Assembly: GCA_022559845.1 (NCBI GenBank) | Contig: CM040121.1 | Coordinates: forward strand, 512,100,566 to 512,164,565 | Direction of reading: 5' to 3' | Origin: Amorphophallus konjac | Taxonomy: Eukaryota > Streptophyta > Magnoliopsida > Alismatales > Araceae | Length of the DNA: 64,000 bases | Part shown: positions 29,889 to 43,200 of the stretch, in pieces | How the letters are laid out: each line of letters starts with the position of its first letter | How positions within the stretch are numbered: position 1 is the first letter of the stretch | Notes under the pieces: generated by a model | The model's input: only the letters and a program-made list of their open reading frames with translations | What the model was told of the DNA's origin: nothing | Database searches by the model: none | Translations under genes and position numbers: made by a program

Positions 29889-32800
29889 TGTAGCGACCCG
29901 GATCCCGGATACCAGATGTACCCGGTAGAATTACTGAATACACGTGATACCACTTGGAACCCGCGAGGCCTCCCAAGAGCGGGAAAGCTCCGAAGGGAAA
30001 AAGGCATGTGTAGAGTACATTGAAGCCACAGAGATATAACAGGAGCAATTAAATTTCATTAGATCGGTTCGCTAAAGTAGCAGAAATAAAATTACTTTTT
30101 AATTAACAGTTCAATTTTAACAATTATACACCAGAGTCAAGTCCAAAGCTAAAGACAGTAAGTCTAGCACAGTACAGTCGACAGAAAGGAAAGACGTACC
30201 GAGAAGTCGGGGGAAACCCGACGCAGGTACCAGCTGGCCACAATGACACGCTACGAGCAAGCGCACCAGGAACCTCGCGGAAGTAGAACGAAAGACGTCA
30301 CCCCACCTGAAAAGTAGGGGTGAGCCACGTGTCACTGGCTCAGTAGGGGTCACGTGGATCCCCACTGAAAAACACGCAGTAACACGGAACAACAACAACA
30401 AAACAGTAGGTGTAGTAAAGCAGGAAAACTACACTACAAAGTTGTAAAACTATGCTACAAGCAGTAGTAAACAGACGGGAAATAGGAGTAGGGAACAAGC
30501 AAGGAAGGGGAAGAACCCGCGCCAGACAAGCGGCGGCCGAACTAACCTCGGCACCCCAAACTACTCCAAGCAGCGACAGAAGGGCGACTCTGATCTAACA
30601 AAGTCAGAAGTTATCGATCTGTCGACACGACACCAGGTCTAAGGCACAGACCTGCCAGAACAGACAAAAAGGTCTAGAAAAGACCCACACAGACGACCGA
30701 CAGACTCGACAACACGCATGATCAGAACATCGTGCACACTGCCCCACGCACGACCAGAACATCATGCATGTGACAGAACACTGACCTCGGGTGCAGCCAC
30801 GGAAAGGTCACGACGCGCAAGAAACGCCGAGAGCAGTGGAGAGCCACGCGTCACAGACGGACGCACCTCCCCACCAGAGCAACGGCCAGCTGCGTCCACA
30901 GACGTCTTATGCTGTGCCACAGGTGTCTCGCCTACAATACTGCTGAAGCCACGGCAGAGTCGCAGACACCCGCACAGAACCAAACAGCATCAAGTAACCA
31001 GTCAGGGTCACGCCCGTCGACGCATGTCCTCAGCCCCTGACCATGTGTGCACTCACTGGCTCTAGCCTAAGACAGGTACTCCAGCTAGTTTTCTCCCTCG
31101 GTAGGACGCTACCGTTGGCTGGGAGCCCACGGAACTAGCTTACAAACCGTGTCTCGGGAACACCCCTCCGCCATCACCAGGTGGGTCGGCACTCAAAGGC
31201 CTAGGGCTAAAACAATCGGAGACGTACAAAACACAAAACTCCGAAACACAAGTGCTAGAGTACTGACAGGCAGACACGTTGTCACACGTACTACAAAGCA
31301 CCACCGGCAGTATGGCAACTGCCAACAGACTCAGGACTAGGCAACTAGATCTACCACGTAACGATCCTGAGTTGAACGACTCAAGCGCAAGATCGTCACA
31401 GACAGTGGTACAAGCCGTCAATCGGTCTAATCCTAAGCCACGAGGAACAACGCTCCGCAGAAAATGACTTACGGAGACCTGAGGGGACACCGGAGACCCT
31501 CAGCACACCTGGACACACGGACCGAGGTAAGGCAACACCTCGAGGCATCCAGAACTAGTGTCTCGGACTGGACAGAACCACCAAGACACCCACACAAGGT
31601 CGCCTATCAACCACTGGGTCACCCCGGGTTGACCGGAACCAGACAAAGACGCACACAATAGTAGGATAGAGAATCCTATCCCAAGTAAGAAGACTCCTGG
31701 CCACCTTACAACGTAGTCTTAGCCCTCATAGGACGTCAGGAGACATCCACGGGATAGCGGGCAGACCACAAGGACAAGCCAAGATAAGTAGAAACCAAAA
31801 CGACGGAAAACGGAGCAGAAGGACTGTAACGCACCACCCCTAGGCCGTTACACGAATGTGACGGTCTAGCTCAGGCCGTTACACTCCAACCGTGACAGTC
31901 CTAAGCAGACGCGTCACAGACACGTGACGGTCAGGAGGAGAGCCGTCACACACACCGCCCTAACCAACCTCTAGAACACACAAGGCATGTAACGGCCTAC
32001 ACCAGGCACGTTACACCGCTCTGACGCGCCCGACCCGGGCCGTCAGGGCCAACAGACCGCAAACACACAACGAAACTCGAGGCACGTAACGCACGAGACC
32101 AACCGCGTTACACCGGCCTAACGCAGCAACACAGGCGCGTCAGAGCCAACAGACCTCAAGCCAAAACAACACTCGAACCACGTAACGCACGAGACCAAGG
32201 GCGTTACACCGGCCTATCGCTCCAAGATAGATGCGTCAGGGGCAACAGGCTCAAGTCAAGAAAACCACTAGCCGACAGGCACGTAATGGTCCATCACGGA
32301 CGCATTACAGACACCTAACGCATGAGGGCGGGCCGTTAGAGCCAACGACGCAGCCACCCAACTCAGCCAGAACAGCACGTAACGGCCTGGGGCAGGCGCG
32401 TTACAACGCTGTGACGCACGGGGACACCACCGTTACACAAACTGACTCACAGTCAAACACAAAGTCAAACAGAACGTAACGGCCTACACCGGGCGCGTTA
32501 CTCCCACTTGACGCACAGGGGCAGGCGCGTCAGGGGAACCGACTTAACCAAACTACTGAACGACAAGATAGGCGTAACGCGTCGCACCGGACGCGTCAGG
32601 AGGCTGTGACGCGCCACCCCGGGGCCGTCACACCCTCAAAACCACCAATAACTAAAAATCGCCCAGACGCTGTGACGGTCTGTCGTAGGGCCGTCAGGGA
32701 CTGTGACGGTCCCTGGAACGACCGCCACACCAGTCACGGTGGAAAAACATAGGGTTGGCCAAATCGGCCCGTTCCACGCCCCATTCACACCGAAGCGCAG

Positions 32801-33741
32801 GGGAAACAACCCTCGACGATGAAAAACTACATAAGGAGGCTAAAAAGCCCACATGCAAACACAAAATCACAAGATCGGGGCGATTCTAACAAATCCACCC
32901 TAGAAGAGTCACCGAGGTTCCCGGGTTCCTACCGGCCTCGAATGACCACCGATCGGCACGAAACAAGCATGGATGGGATCCTAACGTCCCAACGGTCAGT
33001 TCAACACTAACCGAGCTACAAATGGTTGCCGTTTTTCGGTGAACCCTACAAAACCCGAAAATCACGGTTTAGGTTAAACAAGCCTAACCTCGGCCGTTTC
33101 TGCGCCAAACGATGTGTAATGATAGGGAAAACGGAGAGGAGGAAGTGAGGAACCATTACCCTACCTCCACCGAAGAAACCGTGCCCCGAAGGGACTAAAT
33201 CGCGCCGAAAACCACGCCGCGAGCTCAAACGTCGGCTTTGAATCCACCGTTCGGGATAGCGCCAAATCCATCTCGATCCTCGTCCCATCGCGCACCCAGC
33301 CAGCTCCACAGCATCCCCAACACGTGCCTCTAGGTACCCCGTCTGCAGCCGGAGCCGAGGAGGCTCGAGAGGAGAGAAAACGGGAGAGAGAGACGGCGGG
33401 GCGAAATGAGAAGGAAGGAGAGAGGAAGGAAAAGAACAAGGAAAAGAAATTAGGAATTTTCCTAATTTTTGAAAAATCCAATTTCTGGCCCTATCTCCGA
33501 AAAATACGCAAAAATAGTCGAAACGGCCGGCTCGAAGAGTACATCGTCGCTGCAGCATCCACGAGTCGAGGAACTGACAAGTAAACTCACCGTAGGGTTC
33601 CGTAACTAGTACGAGAGAAAAACCCACACGGATCGTAAAACTCAACTCGGAAGCCACTAAAGCGAACCGAAACTCACCGAAACAAATCCAAAAGATCCAA
33701 TGAAGATCCAGCAAGACCTACCAAGGATCCAGGGCATTACA
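29889..33741 (-). repeat. 3' LTR of the nested Tekay-derived element
   Basis: 3853 bp. It matches 35569-39431 with scattered differences of a few percent. All open frames within are proline/serine/arginine-rich shadows. A minus-strand promoter could lie near 33440-33480, but no clean TATA box is visible. The palindrome array occupies 31826-32735. Confidence 0.9.
31826..32735. repeat. Inverted-repeat array in the 3' LTR of the nested element
   Basis: A run of units about 25-30 nt long in which GTAACG or GTGACG or TGACGC is followed, 10-15 nt later, by CGTTAC or CGTCAC or GCGTCA. Examples are TGTAACGC...GGCCGTTACA and GTGACGGTC...GGCCGTTAC. The same array is in the other LTR at 37514-38425 with minor changes. 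Confidence 0.85.
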
Positions 33742-33777
33742 TCCTCCCCTCCTTTAAGAAATTTCACCCTCGAAATT
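33742..33777 (-). other. Polypurine tract and adjoining palindromic box
   Basis: The minus strand reads AAAGGAGGGGAGGA directly before the 3' LTR start (33741), preceded by the near-palindrome ATTTCGAGGGTGAAAT (33759-33777). The Tekay element at 51180 has the same arrangement (58747-58780), a conserved feature of this lineage. Confidence 0.85.
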
Positions 33778-35554
33778 AAGGACTAACAAAGTAGAAGCAG
33801 GGAAGAACAATCCAACAACATAAACACGGAAATGACACAAATCTCGAAAAGCACAGCTCATAGGAACACTGTCAGACCACAATCACGAGCACATGCTCTG
33901 GATTGAGCACGGCACAAGCGAACACAAGTCTGACACCTCCGAAACAAGGCAACGTCGCTCACGTCTCGCAGGGAAAGAGACATGACTGCCACAACAACAG
34001 ATAACGAGGGAACAAAACAACAGACATGGCGAGTATCAGCCCACACAAGGAAACACAGTCCTCTCAGTTGACAGTTCAGCCACATCATCGGCTCCAATGC
34101 CAAAGGCAACAGGGAACACCTGGCACACAGGATGCCAATGACAACACTGGACCACAGGCACAACCAAGTCAGTCCTCACTCAGATATTACATCTGATCGA
34201 GTCGCAAGCTAACTCTAAGGAAAAAGAGTACAGCAAGGCCAACTGATAAGACCTGGTCCAAAACAGAGACATAAAATCATAGAGAAACAACGCCAAAACA
34301 ACAACAACCTCGGGGAACGCTACTCAAGGACTACCAACACGCCTTGAGAGCACAACACCCAAGAGAAGAAAAATGCAGAGTAGAGGGTACTCAATCAGCA
34401 GGAATGCCGACAAATTCCCCAACACTCGCAAATGCCAATGCCGATACCAGACAAACACCAGCAACTGCACGGCAACAACAACGTCAAGGCACAGGAAGCC
34501 AAGATGAAGTCACATCGAGAAGAAGCAAATCTCTCGACCAGTGAGTAGCAACCTCACACGCTTCAGCTGCATACTCAACAACGCACGCAGGCATCAGAAG
34601 AGACCTCGGTATCCGCATCTCAGTACACACCCGACGCCTTCGCAACCAATGAAGATCGCAAACAACATGCCACGAGTATCGATCTCGCGAACAACCGATC
34701 ACCAGGAGCCCAAGTGCAACAGAGAAGAGTACCAGCTTCAGCACAAAGCACAAGGAAAGCATCGATCTCAGTTTACCTTCACGTCCTGAAAGCGATAAAT
34801 GAGCCTTCACTATACATCGGCCGCTGGACACAGCACGACAAAACACGGTGCACGACAGCTCTTAACACCATCATGGAGTCCAAAGCCAAGCAACCGTATA
34901 GCAAAGAGCATATCAGGCTCAGAACAAAACTGTCCACACTTAAGCAGACACAGGACAAAGGCATCACTAAGGCAGCAATTCCAAGGCAAACCTCGAAAAG
35001 ATTTTACCAGAAGGGACGAGAAGCAGGAAGCTCAATCACAAAAGCTCACCAGGAAGGGAAAATCCTAGCTTGCTTGAGCAACTTCTCCAACACTGAATCT
35101 AATCGAGCACTTCAACAGAAGCAAGACACATCAGGAGCTGAACAGACTCAAGCCGGGACAACCAAGACAACATGAGAACATGTACGGTCATCAGACCAAG
35201 GCTAAAGGTCAACAGCAACCTGAACAACATACGGAGAAAACCTCGAACAACGTACTGTAGATTCAAGCCTTCCGACGAACACTGCCAAGTACAACATGAT
35301 TGAAACAAGCACAACGACGAAAAGAAACACCTCGTCACAATCCTGGCGAGAGCAGGACCATCTCGTACAGTGCCAGAACAGCACGCACAAGACAACACAC
35401 CGCAAACAACGCGACAAAGAATCACAAACCGAAGCCAGCTGAAGACTGTACTGGACTTTTATGACTCTTGATACTGTATATCTCGGATTCCCATGTATTT
35501 CACACAACAACGCTCTGACAGCTCAGAAAAGAACTCCGAACATCTCAGAACACT
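33778..35554 (-). other. Internal region of the nested element, non-coding
   Basis: No frame here resembles gag, protease, reverse transcriptase or integrase on either strand. The sequence is A/C-rich on the plus strand. It may carry packaging and dimerisation signals, but nothing specific can be read. Confidence 0.6.
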
Positions 35555-35566
35555 GCTATGATACCA
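35555..35566 (-). other. Primer binding site of the nested element
   Basis: The minus strand reads TGGTATCATAGC, one base different from the initiator tRNA-Met site TGGTATCAGAGC, 2 nt after the LTR end, the same spacing as in the Tekay element at 51180. Confidence 0.85.
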
Positions 35567-35568
35567 GC

Positions 35569-38500
35569 TGTAGCGACCCGGATCCCGGATACCAGATGTA
35601 CCCGGTAGAACTACCGAATACACGTGATACCACTTGGAACCCGCGAGGCCTCCCAAGAGCGGGAAAGCTCCGAAGGGAAAAAGGAATGTGTAGAGTACAT
35701 TGAAGCCACAGAGATATAACAGGAGCAATTAAATTTCATTAGATCGGTTCGCTAAAGTAGCAGAAATAAAATTAATTTTTAATTAACAGTTCAATTTTAA
35801 CAATTATACACCAGAGTCAAGTCCAAAGTTAAAGATAGCAAGTCTAGCACAGTACAGTCGACAGAAAGGAAAGACGTACCGAGAAGTCGGGGGGAGCCCG
35901 ACGCAGGTACCAGCTGGCCACAACGACACGCTACGAGCAAGCGCACCAGGAATCTCGCGGAAGCAGAACAAAAGACGTCACCCCACTTGAAAACCAGGGG
36001 TGAGCCACGTGTCACTGGCTCAGTAGGGGTCACACGGATCCCCACTGAAAAACACGCAGTAACACGGAACAACAACAACAAAACAACAGGTGTAGTAAAG
36101 CAGGAAAACTACACTACAAAGCTGTAAAACTACAAGCAGTAGTAAACAGACGGGAAATAGGAGTAGGGAACAAGCAAGGAAGGGGAAGAACCCGCGCCAG
36201 ACAAGCGACAGCCGAACTAACCTCGGCACCCCAGACTACTCCAAGCAGTGACAGAAGGGCGACTCTGATCTAACAAAGTCAGAAGTTATTGATCTGCCGA
36301 CACGACACCAGGTCTAAGGCACAGACCTGCCAGAACAGACAAAAAGGTCTAGAAAAGACCCACACAGACGACCGACAGACTCGACAACACGCACGATCAG
36401 AACATCGTGCACACTGCCCCACGCACGACAAGAACATCATGCATGTGACAGAACACTGACCTCGGGTGCAGCCACGGAAAGGCAAACCTGGAAAGGTCAC
36501 GACGCGCAAGAAACGCCGAGAGCAGTGGAGAGCCACGCGTCACAGACGGACGCACCTCCCCACCAGAGCAACGGCCAGCTGCGTCCACAGACGTCTTATA
36601 CTGTGCCACAGGTGTCTCGCCTACAATACCGCTGAAGCCACGGTAGAGTTGCAGACACCCGCACAGAACCAAACAGCATCAAGTAACCCGTCAGGGTCAC
36701 GCCCGTCGACGCATGTCCTCAGCCCCTGACCACGTGTGCACACACTGGCTCTAACCTAAGCTAGGTACTCCAGCTAGTTTTCTCCCTCGGTAGGACGCTA
36801 CCGTTGGCTGGGAGCCCACGGAACTAGCTTACAAACCGTGTCTCGGGAACACCCCTCCGCCATCACCAGGCAGGTCGGCACTCAAAGGCCTAGGGCTAAA
36901 ACAATCAGAGGCGTACAAAACACAAAACTCCGAAACACAAGTGCTAGAGTACTAACAGGCAGACACGCTGTCACACGTACTACAAAGCACCACTGGCAGT
37001 ACGGCAACTGCCAACAGACTCAGGACTAGGTAACTAGATCTACCACGTAACGATCCTGAGTTGAACAACTCAAGGGCAAGATCATCACAGACAGCGGTTC
37101 AAACCGCCAATCGGTCTAATTCTAAGCCACGAGGAACAACGCTCCGCAGAAAATGACTCACGGAGACCTGAGGGGACACCGGAGACCCTCAGCACACCTG
37201 GACACACGGACCGAGGTAAGGTAACACCTTGAGGCATCCAAAACCAGTGTCTCGGACTGGACAGAACCGCCAAGACACCCACACAAGGTCGCCTGTCAAC
37301 CACTGGGTCACCCCGGGTTGACCGGAACCAGACAAAGACGCACACAAGAGTAGGATAGAGAATCCTACCCCAAGCAAGAAGACTACTGGCCACCTTACAG
37401 CGTAGTCTTAGCCCTCATAGGATGTCAGGAGACATCCACGGGACAGCGGGCAGACCACAAGGACAAGCCAAGATAAGCAGAAACCAAAACGACGGAAAAC
37501 GGAGTAGAAGGACTGTAACGCCCCACCCCTAGGCCGTTACACGAACGTGACGGTCTAGCTCAGGCCGTTACACTCCAACCGTGACAGTCCTAAGCAGACG
37601 CATCACAGACACGTGACGGTCAGGAGGAGAGCCGTCACACACACCGCCCTAACCAACCTCTAGAACACACAAGGCACGTAACGGCCTACACCAGGCGCGT
37701 TACACCGCTCTGACGCGCCCGACCCGGGCCGTCAGGGCCAACAGACCGCAAACACACAACGAAACTTGAGGCACGTAACGCACGAGACCAAGCGCGTTAC
37801 ACCGGCCAAACCCAACAACACAGGCGCGTCAGAGCCAACAGACCTCAAGGCAAAACAACACTCGAACCACGTAACGCACGAGACCACGGGCGTTACATCG
37901 GCCTAATGCTCCAAGACAGACGCGTCAGGGGCAACAGGCTCAAGTCAAGAAAACACTGGCCGACAGGCACGTAACGGTCCATCACGGATGCGTTACATAC
38001 ACCTAACGCACGAGGGCGGGGCCGTTAGAGCCAACGACGCAGCCACCCAACTCAGCCAGAACAGCACGTAACGGCCTGGGGCAGGCGCGTTACAACGCTG
38101 TGACGCACGGGGACACCACCGTTACACCAACCGACTCACGGTCAAATATAAAGTCAAACAGAACGTAACAACCTACACTGGGCGGGTTACTCCCACTTGA
38201 CGCACAGGGGCAGGCGCGTCAGGGGAACCGACTTAACCAAACTACTAAACGACAAGATAGGCGTAACGTGTCGCACCGGACGTGTCAGGAGGCTGTGACG
38301 CGCCACCCCGGGGCCGTCACACCCTCAAAACCACCAATAACTAAAAATCGCCCAGACGCTGTGACGGTCTGTCGTGGGGCCGTCAGGGACTGTGACGGTC
38401 CCTGGAACGACCGCCACACCAGTCACGGCGGGAAAACATAGGGTTGGCCAAATCGGCCCGTTCCAGGCCCCATTCACGCAGAAGCGTAGGGGAAACAACC

Positions 38501-39431
38501 CTCGACGATGAAAAACTACATAAGGAGGCTAAAAAGCCCACATGCAAACACAAAAACACAAGATCGGGGCGTTTCTAACAAATCCACCCTAGAAGAGTCA
38601 CCGAGGTTCCCGGGCTCCTACCGGCCTCGAATGACCACCGATCGGCACGAAACAAGCATGGATGGGATCCTAACGTCCCAATGGTCAGTTCAACACTAAC
38701 CGAGCTACAAATGGTTACCGTTTTCCGGCGAACCCTACAAAATCCGAAAATCACGGTTTAGGCTAAACAAGCCCAAACTCGGCCGTTTCCTCGCCAAACG
38801 ACGTGCAATGGCAGGGAAAACGGAGAGGAGGAAGTGAGGAACCATCACCCTACCTCCACCAAAGAAACAGTGCCCCGAAGGGACTAAACCGCGCCGAAAA
38901 TCACGCCGCGAGCTCAAACATCGGCTTTGAATCCACTGTTTGGGATCGCGCCAAATCCATCTCGATCCTCGTCCCGTCGCGCACCCAGCTAGCTCCACAG
39001 CATCCCCAGCACGTGCCTCTAGGTACCCCGTCTGTAGCCGGAGCCGAGGAGGCTCGAGAGGAGAGAAAATGGGAGAGAGAGACGGCGGCGGAGAAATGAG
39101 AAGGAAGGAGAGAGGAAGGAAAAGAAAAAGGAAACAAAATTAGGAATTTTCCTAATTTCTGAAAAATCTAATTTCTGGCCCTATCTCCGAAAAATGCGCA
39201 AAAATAGTCGAAACGACCGGCTCGAAGAGTACATCGTCGCTGCAGCATCCACAAGTCGAGGAACTGACAAGTAAACTCACCGTAGGGTTCCGTAACTATT
39301 ACGAGAGAAAAATCCACACGGATCGTAAAACTCAACTCGGAAGCCACTAAAGCGAACCGAAACTCACCGAAACAAATCCAAAAGATCCAATGAAGATCCC
39401 GCAAGACCTACCAAGGATCCAGGGCATTACA
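35569..39431 (-). repeat. 5' LTR of the nested Tekay-derived element
   Basis: 3863 bp. It starts on the plus strand TGTAGCGACCCGG, the same as 29889, and ends AGGGCATTACA. It contains the palindrome array at 37514-38425. Confidence 0.9.
37514..38425. repeat. Inverted-repeat array in the 5' LTR of the nested element
   Basis: Same arrangement as 31826-32735. Units alternate between TAACG/CGTTA, TGACGC/GCGTCA and GACGGTC/GACCGTC-like classes. Confidence 0.85.
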
Positions 39432-40231
39432 TCCACCCTCCCTCGACCCTTGCCGAGCTAGTAACTCTGGCTTTGCGCCATGCCGAGTGCGAAGAAGTAC
39501 TCAACGCATGCCGAGATGCAACCGGCTCGGGTCGGGAGGGGGACAAGAAGCGGTCTTCCGAGCCAAGCTCAGCTTCGGGAAAAAGGCGGAATCGGGATGG
39601 GGAACGCAAGGAACCGTCACGGAAGTATGAGCGGTACACCCCACTAGCCGCGCCGGTCTATGAGATCTATGAAGACATCAAAGACTCGGGTCTCCTCCGC
39701 CAACCTGAGCCAATGAGGTCGAAGAACCGTAATCGTAGCAAGCACTGCTTGTTCCACAGCGATCACGGACATCATACCGGTGACTGCCACCAGCTCCAAG
39801 ACGAGATCGAGTGCCTCATCCGTCAGGGGCACCTAGCTCGGTTCGTAGCCCAGTGCAAGGAGGACCGAGGCGCCCCAGAGGAGATCGACAACACCCCCCG
39901 AGGGGTCCACATCAACGTCATCTCCGGAGGAGCAGCATCAGGGGGCGACAGCAGCCGAGGAAGGAAGCGTCATGCCGAGCGGGCGAGTCGAGCCATAGAG
40001 CCTCCAAAGGCCCCCCCGAGTGAGCCCCAGGTCATAGTCTTCTCAGACCGAGACCTAGAAGGGCTGAGCACCCCGCATGACGACGCCCTTGTGATTTCGG
40101 CTACAATAAACCATTGTAATGTAGATAGGATCCTAGTCGACAATGGGAGTGCCCATGATGTACTGTCTTATGATTGTTTTCTTAAGATGGGGGAGGATCC
40201 ATCTAAGCTCCGCCTGAACCCCTCTCTGCGG
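39432..40231 (+). pseudogene. Tat gag C-terminal part and start of protease
   Basis: This frame resumes the gag interrupted at 29888 (LAELVTLALRHAECEEVL). It includes the histidine/cysteine-rich knuckle CLFHSDHGHHTGDCHQLQDE typical of Tat gag, then a linker and the start of protease with VDNGSAHDVL, where the active site D and GS are kept. Frame is lost near 40231; the next segment continues one frame over. Confidence 0.85.
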
Positions 40232-43200
40232 GTTCAATGGCCAGGCCACCTATCCCGAGGGAGCCCTAAGCCTACCGGTTACCCTCGGCACCCCACCCAA
40301 AACCGTTACGGTCATGGTGGACTTCATAGTGATTAAAGGTATGATAGCATACAATGCCATCTTCGGCCGGGGAATCCTCAGCCGAATAAAAGTGGTGCCG
40401 TCTACCTATCACCAGAAAATGAAGTTCCCCACCAAAAACGGGTTGGGGGAAGTCCGAGGTAACCATGCCGCGGCCAGAAGGTGCTACAATATCTCGGTAG
40501 AAGCCACAAGGCCGGACGGGAAGAACAAGGGCCCCCGGGAAGTTGAGGGTAAATCTGCAACCACCGAACCTGGTGGCGAATTACTTGCGATTTTCCTAAA
40601 TGATGACCCAGCCCTAGGAGTAAAGATCGGAGCCGACCTACCGTCTAAAGTTCAACAGCAATATACAAAGTTCCTTTCTGAGTAAATCCGAATTTTTGCT
40701 TGGTCTGATGATCAACTCCCTGGGATACCAGAGGAGACGGTAATGCACAAGCTCAGCCTCGACCCTGCCGTGAAGCCCGTATAGCAACGCAGAAGGAAGC
40801 ATGCACCAGAGAAGCAGGCGATCATCAAGGCGCAGGTCACCAGGGGACAAGAGACTGGCCTTTTTAGATTGGTCATGTACCCGACATGGCTAGCCAACGT
40901 CGTCCTGGTACCGAAAGCTTCGAGCAAGTGGCGGATGTGCGTAGATTTCACCGACCTGAATAAGGCCACCCCTAAGGACTGTTATCCGTTGCCGAGCATC
41001 GACCAATTGGTTGACTCAACCTCGGACAATGAGATACTCAGCTTCCTAGACGCCTATTCGGGTTACCATCAGATCAGAATGGATCTAGAAGATGTCGAGA
41101 AGACTGCCTTCATCACCGACTACGGCGTGTACTGCTACACCCGGATGCCTTTCGGGTTGAAGAACGCTGGAGCCACGTACCAAAGGTTGGTCAATCACAT
41201 GTTTGAAGGACAACTAGGTCGGAACGTCGAGGCCTACATTGACGACATGCTCATCAAGACCCCCAAGGCCGAAGACCACTTCACCGACCTCGCCGAGACT
41301 TTCGAAACCCTCATGAGGTACAACATGAAGCTCAATCCTGCCAAGTGTGCCTTCGGAGTGAGATCCGAAAAGTTCCTGGGTTTCCTAGTCACTCAGCGTG
41401 AGATCGAGGCCAACCCAGACAAAGTCCAGGCCATCCTGGACATGCGCCCGCCCACCTGCATCAAGGACGTCCAACGCCTAACTGGGGGTGTCGCCGCTCT
41501 CAGTCAGTTCCTGTCCCGTGCGGCCGAACGATGCTTGCCCTTCTTCAAGCTGTTGAGGGGGCCCAAACTGGCATCTGCTACGTTCTCATGGGACGAGGAA
41601 TGCCAGAGAGTGTTCGCCGAGCTCAAGGAGTTCTTGGCCTCGGCCCCGGTGCTCTCCAAGCCCGTTCCGGGTGAAGTCTTGCTACTTTATCTCTCGGTCA
41701 CGCCATCTACGGTTAGCTCGGTCCTAGTCAGAAATGACTCGGGAGTCGAGAGGCCGGTCTACTACATCAGCAAGGTACTCAACGAGGCTGAAAGGAGGTA
41801 CCCCGCAACCGAGAAACTCGTGCTAGCGTTGGTCACCTCTGCCAAGCGCCTCCAGCCCTATTTCCAGGGGCACCCCATCACCGTGCTAATCGACGAACCA
41901 TTGAAGAAGATCCTTACCCACCCCGAAGCCTCAGGACGACTCGTCAAGTGGGCCATCATGCTTGGGGCCTACGATATATCCTATCGGCCGCGCTCAGCTG
42001 TGAAAGGCCAAGCGCTCGCCGACTTCATCACCGAAAGCACCATCCCGACTGAAGAAAGATCCCCGTCCACGCCCGGGCCGACCTGGGAGTTGTTCGTTGA
42101 TGGGTCTTCCAACTCGGTCGGGAGTGGTGCCGGAATCCTTTTGAAGTCTCCCGAAGGAGCAGAGCTGCAATACGCCTTGAAGTTCAGCTTTCAAGCATCC
42201 AACAACGCTTCCGAGTACGAGGCCCTTATCTCGGGAGCGCGCATGGCCCGACGGTTGGGGGCCGAGCGAGTCAAAATCCACACTAACTCCCAGCTGGTCG
42301 CTAGCCAAGTCAACGGCGAGTACGAAGCTCGAGAGGCACCAATGATCAAATACCTCCAACTGGTCAGAGCCCTGGCCCAACAGTTCGAGAAATTCGAGGG
42401 AGTCCGAATAGCTCGGGAGGAAAACTCCCGAGCGGATGTCCTCTCTCGGCTAGCCGCTTCTCTCGACCCCGAAGGTACCCGATCGGTCCTCCTTGAAGAG
42501 CTAGAGTGCCCGAGCATTGACTCGGAGCTCCTTGCTGTTGACTCGGCCATTCCGAGCGACTAGCGCACCCCCTATCTGTCGTGGCTCCGGGACTCTCAAG
42601 AGCCTTCCGACCCTCGAGAGGCCCGCAGATTGAAGTACCAAGCCCGGTGCTTCGTCATTCTAGACGACACTCTCTACCGGAGATCTTTCTCCGGTCCTCT
42701 CCTGAAGTGTCTCGGCCCCGACGAAGCCAGCTGAGCTATCCAAGAGATTCATGAAGGCCTGTGCGGAGCGCATTCAGGAGGAAAGTCACTCACCCGGATC
42801 CTGCTACGGCAGGGTTACTGGTGGCCCACTCTGCAGCGCGACTGCACGGCCTACGTGCAACAGTGCGACCGATGCCAGCGATTCGACCACTTAGTCCTTC
42901 AGCCGGCAACGGAGCTCGTCACCCTGGCCGAACCATATCCCTTAGCTCGGTGGGGAATCGACATCCTTGGACCGTTCCCCACGGCTCAAGCCCAGAAGAA
43001 GTTTATCATCGTCGCCATTGACTACTTTACCAAGTGGATCGAGGCCGAAGCCACGGCAAGGATCACCGAGACAGTCGTCTGGAAGTCGATTATTTGTCGT
43101 TACGGCATCCCCCGGGTGATAGTGAGCGATAACGGTCAGCAATTTGACTCTTATTATTTTCAAGACAGATGTGCCGACCTAGGTATTCGCAACCACTTCA

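Larger units (their letters stand above)
29889..39431 (-). mobile_element. Non-autonomous Tekay-derived LTR element nested in the Tat gag
   Basis: Two 3.85-kb LTRs flank a 1.83-kb interior without coding capacity. A perfect 5-bp target duplication TCCAC (29884-29888 and 39432-39436) bounds it, and the Tat gag frame resumes directly after. On the minus strand the LTR starts TGTAATGCCCTGG and ends GGGTCGCTACA. The primer site and polypurine tract prove the orientation. LTR length and the palindrome arrays tie it to the Tekay element at 51180-61491. Its size and lack of gag-pol make it a LARD-like derivative, dependent on another element's proteins. Confidence 0.92.

Noticed and set aside
29889..33741. 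Many open frames of 60-115 codons in the nested LTRs
   Set aside because: They are Ser/Arg/Pro-rich shadows on both strands without family motifs; the sequence is non-coding LTR.
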